A stretch of DNA of 57,959 nt from Hyphomonadaceae bacterium UBA5336. Lineage in GTDB: Bacteria > Pseudomonadota > Alphaproteobacteria > Caulobacterales > Hyphomonadaceae. The DNA lies in NCBI GenBank assembly GCA_002408125.1, contig DHQO01000037.1, positions 1-57,959 on the forward strand, given 5' to 3'. Within the stretch, counting starts at the first letter, position 1; every line of letters begins with the position of its first letter. Made by a program: the position numbers and the translations under genes. This document shows positions 18,515 to 26,302 of the stretch, piece after piece. The notes below the pieces were generated by a model. The model was not told where the DNA came from. It was given only the letters and a program-made list of their open reading frames with translations, and did not search any database.

Positions 18515-19806
18515 TCTTCAAGACACTCCTGACCAGCTCCGCCGCGCTCCTTTTGACCGCCGGCGCGGCTCTCGCCCAGACCGTGGCCATCACCAACGCC
18601 AAGGCCTGGACCGGCACGGCCCAGGGCACTGTGGAGAACGCCACCATCATCATGGTCGACGGTGAGATCGCCGAGATCCGCACCGGCGCATCCTCCCTGC
18701 CATCCGGCGCCACTGTGGTGAACGCCGGCGGTGGCTGGGTCACGCCCGGCATCATCTCGCCCTTCTCGCGCACCGGCCTTGTCGAGGTGGGCGCGGAGAG
18801 CTCCACCAATGACGTCTCGGCCGGTGACTCGGACTATTCGGTCGCGCTGCGGGCTGCCGACAGCTTCAACCCGGCGGCCTCGACCATTCCGGTCACCCGA
18901 CTCGAAGGTGTTACGCGCATTGTCGTGGCGCCCGGCACGGGCAGCGACATGTTTGCCGGCAATGGCCTTGTCGCCGACACCAGCGGCGCGCCGGACTCCA
19001 TCCTTGACGACAATGCCTTCGTCTTCATCCGCATGGGCGAGGCCGGGGCCCGCATCGCCGGCGGCTCGCGCTCGGCGGCCTGGACCCGGCTGCGCGCGGC
19101 GCTGTCGGATGCGCGCACCTTCCCGGCCCGCTACCTAGCCCATAATGACGGCGATGCGCTTTCGCGGGTCGACGCCCAGGCTTTCGGCCAGGCCGCGCGC
19201 GGCCAGCAGCTGATCCTCGTCGAGGCTCACCGCGCCAGTGACATCACCCGCCTCATCGCCTTTGCCGGCGAGACGCCGGAACTCAACCTGGCGATCCTCG
19301 GCGCGGACGAAGCCTGGATGGTGGCCGAGGAACTGGCCGAAGCGAAGATCCCCGTGATCATCGACCCGTTCCAGAACCTGCCGGCGAGCTTCGAACAGCT
19401 CGGCGCCACGCAGGAAAACGCCGCGCGCCTCATCGAGGCCGGGGTGATCACCGCCTTCGCCCATCTCGGCGATGATGGCCACCAGGCCCGCCTGGTGCTG
19501 CAGAGCGCCGGCAACGCGGTGGGCAATGGCGTCTCCCATGACGACGCCCTGGCCGCGATCACGGTGGCGCCCGCGGCGATCTTCGGGCTGGAAGGGCTCG
19601 GCTCCATCGCCCCCGGCGCGACCGCCGATCTGGTGGTCTGGGACGGCGATCCGCTGGAGGTGATGAGCGCACCGACGCACATCTTCATTGATGGCGAAGA
19701 GCAATCCCTGGAAAGCCGCCAGACCCGCCTGCGCGACCGCTATCTCGGCCTCGACAATGGCGACCTGCCCTTTGCCTACCGCCACGCGGTGCCGGACAGC
19801 GAATAG
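18511..19806 (+). CDS. Secreted amidohydrolase paralogue lacking the metal-binding motif
   Basis: A 431-residue protein with a cleavable signal peptide ending in GAALAQ. It keeps the amidohydrolase framework: the N-terminal beta-sandwich, GGGWVTPGII and the C-terminal GSIAPGATADLVVWDGDPLE. Where the partner has DNHSHLG, this protein reads SPFSRTG, so both HxH ligands are gone. The partner's SFHH histidines are also replaced (ILGADEAWMV). It is therefore probably non-catalytic and likely forms a heteromer with the upstream enzyme, to which it is coupled by a 4-bp overlap. The alternative is a metal-independent activity. Confidence 0.85.
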   Translation: MIFKTLLTSSAALLLTAGAALAQTVAITNAKAWTGTAQGTVENATIIMVDGEIAEIRTGASSLPSGATVVNAGGGWVTPGIISPFSRTGLVEVGAESSTNDVSAGDSDYSVALRAADSFNPAASTIPVTRLEGVTRIVVAPGTGSDMFAGNGLVADTSGAPDSILDDNAFVFIRMGEAGARIAGGSRSAAWTRLRAALSDARTFPARYLAHNDGDALSRVDAQAFGQAARGQQLILVEAHRASDITRLIAFAGETPELNLAILGADEAWMVAEELAEAKIPVIIDPFQNLPASFEQLGATQENAARLIEAGVITAFAHLGDDGHQARLVLQSAGNAVGNGVSHDDALAAITVAPAAIFGLEGLGSIAPGATADLVVWDGDPLEVMSAPTHIFIDGEEQSLESRQTRLRDRYLGLDNGDLPFAYRHAVPDSE

Positions 19807-19825
19807 GGGGCAGCGATATTAGAAG

Positions 19826-20485
19826 CTAGACCCGGCCCGTCATCATCGCGCGCAGGACGACCCAGCGGCGGGTCAGCCGGCCGGGCACCTTGCCTTGGCT
19901 GTAGAGCCCGCGCAGGCGCGCATGGGCGAGTGCGGGACGAATTGCCGAGGGCACACGCGGCATGATCGGGCCATAGGCCCGGCTGTCGCCGCGCCGTGTG
20001 GCGGCATAGGCCGGCGCGAGTGTCTGGATATGCTTGCCCCAGCCATGGGTGCTGGCAAACTGACAGGCGGCCAGCGCCATCAAGGTGGCTTCCGGCTCCA
20101 GCGCACGGTCATCGGCCTCGAAGGCGGTCTCATGCCCATCGACCAGACGCATCAGCGCCTTCACCGAATAGGCCCCCTGCTGCACACAGGCCGCCAGCGC
20201 CTGGACGACATCGTGCTTGCGCACCGGGCTGCCGGCCTCGATCTCTTCAAGCGCCTCGCGCCACCACTGGAAGCGGATGGCGCCCAGCGTCGGCTCACTC
20301 ACGGCCAGGCGCACGCGCGCCAGTTCCACATTCAGCGCATACAGCGCCACCAGCGCCCGGCGCTCGTGGCGCGGCGCATAACGCGAGGACAACCAACGAT
20401 CTTCATCGGTGCGCGCAACACGTGCGTCAATCCGGTTCCAATCTTCCTGGCTCGGTGGACTGGCAGGAGAAAGCATGCATCCCAT
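19826..20485 (-). CDS. Short squalene/phytoene-synthase-like protein
   Basis: A 219-residue protein resembling the first half to two thirds of squalene/phytoene synthases: RWLSSRYAPRHERRALVALY, NVELARVRLAVSEPTLGAIR and FQWWREALEEIEAG. The prenyl-diphosphate-binding DxxxD pair is not clearly present, and the length is about 60-80 residues short of catalytic enzymes. It is closer to the NDUFAF6-like members (complex I assembly) than to terpene enzymes, but this is inference. The start could be the ATG at 20485 or at 20476; neither has a strong ribosome site. It is divergent from sodB. Confidence 0.7.
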   Translation of the reverse strand: MGCMLSPASPPSQEDWNRIDARVARTDEDRWLSSRYAPRHERRALVALYALNVELARVRLAVSEPTLGAIRFQWWREALEEIEAGSPVRKHDVVQALAACVQQGAYSVKALMRLVDGHETAFEADDRALEPEATLMALAACQFASTHGWGKHIQTLAPAYAATRRGDSRAYGPIMPRVPSAIRPALAHARLRGLYSQGKVPGRLTRRWVVLRAMMTGRV

Positions 20486-20538
20486 ATGGCCTGAAGGAGT
20501 TCTTCCTGAAAGTTAAACTCAAGCGAGGAGTAACAATA

Positions 20539-21135
20539 ATGGCGTTCGAGCTACCCCCCCTGCCCTATGAGAAGTCAGCCCTTGAGCCACACATCTCTGA
20601 AAACACATTGAATTTTCACTATGGCAAGCACCATCAGGGCTATGTGACCAAACTCAATGCCGCGATCGAGGGAACCGATCTGGACGGCAAGTCGCTTGAG
20701 GAGGTGATCACCGCCGTGTCGGGTGATTCTTCGAAATCAGGTATTTTCAACAATGCCGCCCAGGTCTGGAACCACACCTTCTACTGGCATTCCATGAAAC
20801 CCGGCGGCGGCGGTGCGCCGACCGGCAAGGTGGCCGAGCTGATCAATCGCGACTTCGGCTCCTATGAGGAGTTCAAGAAGGCCTTCAAGGACAAGGGCGC
20901 GACCCAGTTCGGCTCGGGCTGGGCCTGGCTGGTCTCGGCCGGCGGCAAGCTGCACGTGACCAATACGCTGAACGCGCACACCCCGGTGGAGGATGCCGAC
21001 GCCACGCCGCTGCTCACCATGGATGTCTGGGAGCACGCCTATTATCTCGACTATCAGAACGACCGTCCCGGCTATATCGACCACTTCCTGGACAATCTGG
21101 TGAACTGGGATTTTGCGAACGAGAACCTGGGCTGA
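20539..21135 (+). CDS. sodB: Superoxide dismutase [Fe]
   Basis: A 198-residue Fe/Mn-type SOD. Metal ligands are visible as His in LNFHYGKHHQGY, His in VWNHTFYWHSM, and Asp and His in LTMDVWEHAYYLDYQNDRPGY. The sequence AAQVWNHTFYW and the Gln in the GATQFGSGWAWL context favour the iron form. The GCGAGGAGTAAC ribosome site fixes the ATG at 20539. There is no signal peptide, so it is cytosolic. It detoxifies superoxide. A hairpin follows the stop (21143-21176). Confidence 0.95.
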   Translation: MAFELPPLPYEKSALEPHISENTLNFHYGKHHQGYVTKLNAAIEGTDLDGKSLEEVITAVSGDSSKSGIFNNAAQVWNHTFYWHSMKPGGGGAPTGKVAELINRDFGSYEEFKKAFKDKGATQFGSGWAWLVSAGGKLHVTNTLNAHTPVEDADATPLLTMDVWEHAYYLDYQNDRPGYIDHFLDNLVNWDFANENLG

Positions 21136-21142
21136 CGCAATA

Positions 21143-21176
21143 GCCCTCATCCCGAGCCGAGACGAAGGATGAGGGC
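21143..21176 (+). terminator. Hairpin after sodB
   Basis: A perfect 10-bp stem (GCCCTCATCC/GGATGAGGGC) with a 14-nt loop begins 7 bp after the sodB stop. It has no U-run. It probably protects or forms the transcript 3' end. Confidence 0.5.
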
Positions 21177-21256
21177 CGGCAGTCGAAAACACCACGCAGC
21201 CTTGAGCGCGATCCATGTGAGGGCGTGAGCCCGATACGGGATCAGACAAACATGAC

Positions 21257-21286
21257 GAAGCCCGCCAATCACTTGGCGGGCTTCTT
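21257..21286. terminator. Bidirectional hairpin between sodB and the vapB-like gene
   Basis: A perfect 12-bp stem (GAAGCCCGCCAA/TTGGCGGGCTTC) with the tetraloop TCAC lies between the convergent sodB and vapB-like genes, only 19 bp past the antitoxin stop. It is likely a shared terminator. Confidence 0.65.
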
Positions 21287-21304
21287 ACGATGCGGTCCCT
21301 TCAA

Positions 21305-21568
21305 TCAGCGCCAGGCCACAAGGCGGGCTGACATCGCATCGGTCTGGGGCGTTTCCATGGCGTGGCGCAGGGCGCTGGCGTCTTGTGGGCTCAGACTGAC
21401 GATCCGTCCGGAACGCGGCGTCGCGCGCGGCACAACCACATCACCATGTTTGAGCTTGTCCAGGAGGAACCGAAGGGCACAATCGACCGTTTCCTTCTTG
21501 GTCTTCAGGCCGGTTTCGGCGCGCAGCGCATCCATAACCCTGTCGTCAATCTCCACCGTCGTCCGCAT
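21305..21568 (-). CDS. VapB-like antitoxin (orphan)
   Basis: An 87-residue protein starting at the ATG at 21568 with a near-perfect AAGGAGGT ribosome site. The N-terminus MRTTVEIDDRVMDALRAETG with LKTKKETVDCALRFLLDKL is the ribbon-helix-helix DNA-binding region of the VapB/DUF2191 type. The C-terminal tail (about 45-87) would be the toxin-binding part. No VapC PIN-domain gene is found on either side: the gene is followed by a terminator hairpin, and upstream is a divergent helicase. It is either an orphan antitoxin or a solitary transcription regulator. Confidence 0.75.
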   Translation of the reverse strand: MRTTVEIDDRVMDALRAETGLKTKKETVDCALRFLLDKLKHGDVVVPRATPRSGRIVSLSPQDASALRHAMETPQTDAMSARLVAWR

Positions 21569-21727
21569 CACAACCTCCTTATATTTTATTCTCCTTATAC
21601 GCGATTTTGCGGTGCAGCGGCAACTTACACTGTACTCATGATTTGACTTCGCAAGTGCAAAAGCGCATGAAGGCGCCAAATCGTCGGGGGGCGATTCCCC
21701 GAAATCTGAGCGAACACTTGAGCTTGC

Positions 21728-23167
21728 ATGACCTTTGACGAACTCGGCCTTGGCCCGAATGTCCTGAAAGCCGTCAAAGAGGCGGGCTATGAAACGCCGA
21801 CGCCGATCCAGGCGCAGGCCATCCCCCACGTCATTCTCGGCGGCGATGTCACCGGTATCGCCCAGACGGGCACGGGCAAGACCGCAGCCTTCGTCCTGCC
21901 GATGATCCACCGGCTGGCGCGCGGGCGCGCCCGGGCGCGCATGCCGCGCTGTCTGATCCTCGCTCCGACGCGGGAACTGGCCGCACAAGTTGCGGAAAAT
22001 TTCGAAAAGTACGGAAAATACAATAAACTTTCGATGGCCCTGCTCATCGGCGGGGTCAGCTTCAAGGATCAGGACCGGCTCCTGATGGCCGGCGTGGATG
22101 TGCTGATTGCTACGCCCGGGCGCCTGATGGACCAGTTCGAGCGCGGCAAGCTGCTGCTCACCGGTGTTGAAACCCTGATCATCGACGAAGCCGACCGCAT
22201 GCTCGACATGGGCTTCATCCCCGACATCGAGAAGATCTGCAGCCTCCTGCCGCCCAAGCGCCAGACGCTGCTGTTCTCGGCCACCATGCCGCCGGAGATC
22301 ACGCGGCTGGCGGAAAAGTTCCAGACGCTGCCCAAGCGTGTGGAGGTCTCCCGCCCGACGCAGACCGCAGACACCATTACCCAGTATGTGGTGAAAATCC
22401 CGAGCAATGACGACAAGGCCAAGCGCACCGCGCTGCGCCGCGTGATCGAAAGCTGCGAGGTGAAGAACGGCATCGTGTTCTGCAACCGCAAGCGCGAGGT
22501 CGATGTGGTGGTCAAGTCGCTGAACAAGCACGGCCATGACGCCGCCGCCATCCATGGCGACCTGCCACAGGCCTACCGCACGCAGACGCTGGAACGTTTC
22601 CGCGATGGTGACCTGAAACTGCTGGTGGCCTCTGACGTTGCCGCGCGCGGGCTCGACGTGCCCGATGTCTCCCATGTCTTCAACTACGCCCCCCCGCCCA
22701 AGGATGAAGACTATATCCACCGTATCGGCCGCACCGGTCGGGCCGGCCGTACCGGCGAGAGCTACACCATCGTCTCACCAGGCGACGAGAAGGCCTGGGC
22801 CGGCGTCCTGCGGATGATCAAGAAGGATGTGGCCGAGTTCACGCCCGAAGGCCTGGCCGAGGAACTGGCTGACCTGCCGCCGGACGAAACCCGCCGCTCG
22901 CGCGCCAAGGGCCGTGGCGGTCGGGGCCGCGACCGGGATCGGGGTGGCCGCAGCCGTGAACGGGAAGACCAGCCCCGCGAGGAAGCCCCCGCAGAGACGC
23001 GCGAACCCGCGCACGAAAAGCCGGAACGCGAAAGCGGCGAAAAGCGCGAACGCCGCAGTGAGCGCAATCGCGATCGCAAGCGCAAGGATGACGACCTCAT
23101 TCTCCAGCCCGCCGCCGACGGCGTGAAGGGTTTCGGCGAGCATGTGCCGGACTTCCTGAAGCGCTGA
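21728..23167 (+). CDS. DEAD-box RNA helicase, RhlE-like
   Basis: A 479-residue helicase with all motifs in order: Q motif (FDELGLGPNVLKAVKEAGYE, TPIQAQAIP), I AQTGTGKTAAF, Ia PTREL, Ib TPGR, II DEADRMLDMGF, III SATMP, then IV-VI in domain 2 (GIVFCNRKRE, DVAARGLDVPDVSHVFNY, HRIGRTGRAGRTG). The C-terminal tail (about 385-460) is rich in Arg/Gly/Asp/Glu repeats (RGGRGRDRDRGGRSRERE) and probably binds RNA. It is expected to act in ribosome assembly or mRNA turnover. It is monocistronic and divergent from the antitoxin gene. Confidence 0.93.
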   Translation: MTFDELGLGPNVLKAVKEAGYETPTPIQAQAIPHVILGGDVTGIAQTGTGKTAAFVLPMIHRLARGRARARMPRCLILAPTRELAAQVAENFEKYGKYNKLSMALLIGGVSFKDQDRLLMAGVDVLIATPGRLMDQFERGKLLLTGVETLIIDEADRMLDMGFIPDIEKICSLLPPKRQTLLFSATMPPEITRLAEKFQTLPKRVEVSRPTQTADTITQYVVKIPSNDDKAKRTALRRVIESCEVKNGIVFCNRKREVDVVVKSLNKHGHDAAAIHGDLPQAYRTQTLERFRDGDLKLLVASDVAARGLDVPDVSHVFNYAPPPKDEDYIHRIGRTGRAGRTGESYTIVSPGDEKAWAGVLRMIKKDVAEFTPEGLAEELADLPPDETRRSRAKGRGGRGRDRDRGGRSREREDQPREEAPAETREPAHEKPERESGEKRERRSERNRDRKRKDDDLILQPAADGVKGFGEHVPDFLKR

Positions 23168-23299
23168 CACGCGTGGGCGGCGCGGGTCAGATCACGACGG
23201 GCATGACCCTTCCAGGCGAGCGCTTTAAATCCTCCGTTGAGCGCTTGAATCCCTCTCGCGACATTGTAAACTTCGCGCGAGGTGAGGAGCGTGACACAC

Positions 23300-25234
23300 A
23301 TGTATCGAATCTTGGTGCTGGCCGGCTTGTGCCTGGCCTTGGCAGTCGGCGCTCGCGCCCAGAATCCGCCGCCGCTGGAAGCATATGGAACGCTGCCCTT
23401 TGTCAGCGATATCGACCTGTCCCCGGACGGGCAGTCCTTTGCCGCGATCGTCAATATGGAGGGCCGCAGCATCCTGCTCGTACAGGATATCAATACCGGC
23501 CAGCGGCGCCTGGTAATGGACATTTCCGAGAGCAAACCGCGCAGCGTTTCCTTTTTCGGCGAAGACTATCTGATCCTGCGCGCCTCCTTCACCACGCGCG
23601 CCAACAATGCACGTGAGAATTACGAGTATTCCGGCGCCATTTCCATCGAGATCGCGACCGAGCAGACCGAGCAGCTCTTGTACCGCACGCGCAACCTGCA
23701 CCCGCGCCAGGCTGGCCTCGGCAAGATGGTCGGGCGGAATGTGGCGGAAAATCTGGTCTACATGCCGGCCCTGGTCGGCGACAGCAACGAGCCGCACCTG
23801 CATCTTTTCGCCAACGAGATCGACCGGCACAGCGGACGGACGAAGGAACTGGGTTCAGAGCACACCATCGACTGGTTCGTCGGCCCGGATGGCGAGGCCC
23901 TGGCGCGCGAGGATTTCAACGGCAAGGACGAAGTCTACCGCATCTACAGCTATCTCGATGGCCGCGAGGTGATCTATGAGAGGGAAGACGCTGCGACCAT
24001 TCCGATCTCGCTCGTTGCGGTGACCGAAGACGCCGATGGGCTCTATTATGTCGCGGCCGGAGGAGAGGACGGCGCCTATGACGAGCTTTACCGGCTCGAT
24101 TTCGACGGCACGGTCTCCCAAACCGATTTCGGACGCCCGGACGCAGATATCTCCAGCGTCTATACCGATGACAGCCGGCGCCTGCAGGGCGTGCGTTATA
24201 GTGGATTCACTCCGAGTTACCGCTTTGTCGATGAAACCCTGCAGGCCAATGTCGATGCCCTGATCGAGGCTTTCCCGGGGGCGATGGTGTCGATCCTGAC
24301 CTGGTCGGAGGATATGACCCGCATCCTGTTCCGCGGTTTCGACGGCCATGCTGTCGATCACTATTTCGTCTATGACACCGCCTCCGGGCAGTTCCTGCCG
24401 CTCTCCAGTGCGCGCAACGGCATCCCGCCGGGAAACGTCGCCACCGCAGTTTCCGTCGAGTATCCCGCCCGCGACGGGCTCACCATTCCCGCAGTCATGA
24501 CCTATCCCGCCACGAACACGCAGGCGCCCTTTCCGACCATTGTCATGCCGCATGGCGGGCCGGCCTCCTATGACCGGATCGATTTCGACTGGATGGCGCA
24601 GTTCTTCGCCAGCAGGGGCTATCTCGTCCTGCAGCCGAATTTCCGCGGATCATCCGGCTTCGGCGCAAGCTTTCAGGCGGCAGGCAACGGCGAATGGGGC
24701 CGGGCGATGCAGGACGATGTGACCGACGGGCTGGACTATCTCATCGCCGAGGGCCTGGCCGACCCGGAACGTGTCTGCATTGTCGGGGCGAGCTATGGCG
24801 GCTATGCCGCGCTCGCCGGCGGCGCCTTCACGCCCGACCGGTATGATTGTATCGTGTCGATAGGGGGTGTTTCTGATGTGGACGAACTGCTTGAGGACGA
24901 ACGCCGCGACCAGGGCCGCAGGTTCGGTTCGCTCGCCTATCTGGAGCGGATCGTGGCGGATGGAAACACCAATCGCATGCGGCTCGACGCCGTCTCGCCG
25001 GTCAAGTATGCAGAAGTCTTCCAGGCGCCGGTCCTGCTGATCCACGGCAAGGACGACACGGTCGTGCCGATCCTCCAGAGCGAACGCATGGACCGGGCGC
25101 TGCGCAATGCGGGCAAAGCGGTGGAGTTCGTCAAGCTCGATGGTGAGGATCACTGGCTGTCGACCGGCGAGACGCGCATCGCCACCCTACGGGCGATGGA
25201 CGAGTTCGTCCGCCGCCACGCCCCGCCAGACTAG
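23300..25234 (+). CDS. S9 family peptidase (prolyl oligopeptidase-type, secreted)
   Basis: A 644-residue protein from the ATG at 23300 (AGGAG 10 bp upstream) with a signal peptide ending in GARAQ. The N-terminal two thirds form a divergent beta-propeller. The C-terminal alpha/beta-hydrolase domain starts about residue 390 and carries the catalytic serine S498 in GASYGGYAAL, the Asp near 585-586 in HGKDDTVVP and His618 in DGEDHWLS. It is an acylaminoacyl-/dipeptidyl-peptidase-like enzyme of the envelope. The TAG stop lies at the left edge of the IS630 element: T and A belong to the duplicated target and G is the first base of the element. Confidence 0.9.
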   Translation: MYRILVLAGLCLALAVGARAQNPPPLEAYGTLPFVSDIDLSPDGQSFAAIVNMEGRSILLVQDINTGQRRLVMDISESKPRSVSFFGEDYLILRASFTTRANNARENYEYSGAISIEIATEQTEQLLYRTRNLHPRQAGLGKMVGRNVAENLVYMPALVGDSNEPHLHLFANEIDRHSGRTKELGSEHTIDWFVGPDGEALAREDFNGKDEVYRIYSYLDGREVIYEREDAATIPISLVAVTEDADGLYYVAAGGEDGAYDELYRLDFDGTVSQTDFGRPDADISSVYTDDSRRLQGVRYSGFTPSYRFVDETLQANVDALIEAFPGAMVSILTWSEDMTRILFRGFDGHAVDHYFVYDTASGQFLPLSSARNGIPPGNVATAVSVEYPARDGLTIPAVMTYPATNTQAPFPTIVMPHGGPASYDRIDFDWMAQFFASRGYLVLQPNFRGSSGFGASFQAAGNGEWGRAMQDDVTDGLDYLIAEGLADPERVCIVGASYGGYAALAGGAFTPDRYDCIVSIGGVSDVDELLEDERRDQGRRFGSLAYLERIVADGNTNRMRLDAVSPVKYAEVFQAPVLLIHGKDDTVVPILQSERMDRALRNAGKAVEFVKLDGEDHWLSTGETRIATLRAMDEFVRRHAPPD

Positions 25235-25325
25235 AGCGTTTTCCACTCAAATTGAATCGGTGTGGATTCCCAAGTTGGTCGGTTTCTGATTCACCATGTG
25301 GGCTGGTGCAGGAGGCCAGCCTGTC

Positions 25326-25712
25326 ATGGGAAAGCCACTTTCGAACGATCTGAGACTTCGGGCACTGGCTGCGGTTGACGCTGGAGCCAGCCGCCGGGCG
25401 GCAGCCGCGCGGTTCGGGGTCAGCGCCTCCAGCGTGATCCGCTGGGACCAGGCGCGGCGCGCATGCGGCGATCCGAGCCCGAAGCCGCAGGGCGGTGACC
25501 GCACCTCCCACAGGATCGAAGCCCATGCCGATCTTATTCTCGCGATGCTGGACGAACGCGGCGACATCACGCTTGATGAGATCCGGGCAGGGTTGGCCGA
25601 GCGTGGCATTCATGTCGCCGTGTCGACGCTCTGGCGGTTCTTCGACCGGCGCGCGATCACGCGCAAAAAAAGACCGGCCATGCCAGCGAGCAAGACCGCC
25701 CGGACGTGTTGA
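25326..25712 (+). CDS. IS630 transposase, N-terminal frame (OrfA)
   Basis: A 128-residue helix-turn-helix part of the transposase from the ATG at 25326: LSNDLRLRALAAVDAGASRR and AARFGVSASSVIRWDQA. This is followed by a second HTH-like region (DLILAMLDERGDITLDEIRA, VSTLWRFFDRR). Near its end lies a run of seven A followed by G (25665-25671), where a -1 slip on AAA codons joins this frame to OrfB and gives the typical IS630 continuation ITRKK-KTGHASEQDRPDVL. Without the slip it ends at 25712. Confidence 0.88.
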   Translation: MGKPLSNDLRLRALAAVDAGASRRAAAARFGVSASSVIRWDQARRACGDPSPKPQGGDRTSHRIEAHADLILAMLDERGDITLDEIRAGLAERGIHVAVSTLWRFFDRRAITRKKRPAMPASKTARTC

Positions 25713-26272
25713 TCCGGCGTGAGGCCTGGTTCGAGAACCAGCCTGATCTCGATCCGGCGCGGCTGGTGTTCGTCGATGAGACCTGGGCTTCGACGAACAT
25801 GGCGCGCACCCATGGTCGCTGTCCGCGTGGGGAGCGGTTACGCATGAGCGTCCCGTTCGGACACTGGAAAACAACCACACTGGTGGCGGGCCTGCGCACC
25901 AGCGGCATGGTCGCTCCATGTGTTCTGGACGGGCCGATCAATGGCGAGGCCTTCACCGCCTGGGTCGAACAATTCCTCGTGCCGACGCTCCAGCCAGGCG
26001 ACACGGTGATCATGGACAATCTCTCAAGCCACAAGGGAACGAAGGTGCGTGAACGGATAGAAGCCGCAGGCGCAAAGCTTGTCTTCCTGCCGCCCTACAG
26101 CCCGGACTTCAACCCGATTGAGAAAGCCTTCGCCAAGCTCAAGAGCCACCTGCGAAAGGCCGCCGAACGCACCGTCGATGCCCTCTGGAAAACCATCGGG
26201 CGGATCGTCGGTCTGTTCAGTCCCAACGAATGCCAGAATTACTTCTCAGCCTGCGGATATGATGCACTTTGA
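25706..26272 (+). CDS. IS630 transposase, catalytic frame (OrfB)
   Basis: This frame holds the DDE catalytic core: first Asp in ARLVFVDETWASTNMART, second in GDTVIMDNLSSHKG, and the Glu in PPYSPDFNPIEKAFAKLK. The residues just upstream of the nominal start (KTGHASEQDRPDVL in frame from 25670) also belong to the protein. Translation therefore most likely comes from -1 frameshifting off OrfA rather than from an independent start; the ATG at 25706 is not preceded by a clear ribosome site. All three catalytic residues are intact. Confidence 0.88.
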   Translation: MLIRREAWFENQPDLDPARLVFVDETWASTNMARTHGRCPRGERLRMSVPFGHWKTTTLVAGLRTSGMVAPCVLDGPINGEAFTAWVEQFLVPTLQPGDTVIMDNLSSHKGTKVRERIEAAGAKLVFLPPYSPDFNPIEKAFAKLKSHLRKAAERTVDALWKTIGRIVGLFSPNECQNYFSACGYDAL

Positions 26273-26302
26273 ATGGAAATCGCTCTAGAGTCTCGCCGCC
26301 CG

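Larger units (their letters stand above)
25234..26285 (+). mobile_element. IS630-family insertion sequence
   Basis: The element is 1,052 bp, flanked by duplicated TA (25232-25233 and 26286-26287), the IS630/Tc1 hallmark. Its terminal inverted repeats are about 25 bp with four mismatches: left GAGCGTTTTCCACTCAAATT, right (complement) GAGCGATTTCCATTCAAAGT. It encodes a DDE transposase in two overlapping frames. It sits between the convergent S9 peptidase and aldehyde dehydrogenase genes and damages neither. Removing it restores ...GAC-TAG-AGT, so the peptidase stop is unchanged. Confidence 0.93.

Noticed and set aside
19996..20538. N-terminal extension of the superoxide dismutase frame
   Set aside because: The sequence is Arg/Pro/Ala-rich antisense to the squalene-synthase-like gene; the true ATG with ribosome site is at 20539.
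22762..23535. Minus-strand frames over the helicase tail
   Set aside because: They are Arg/Ser-rich complements of the RGG-type tail; no independent evidence of coding.
25706..26272. IS630 transposase as a frameshifted pseudogene
   Set aside because: The break lies exactly at a seven-A slip site and all catalytic residues are intact, so programmed frameshifting is more likely, though not proven.
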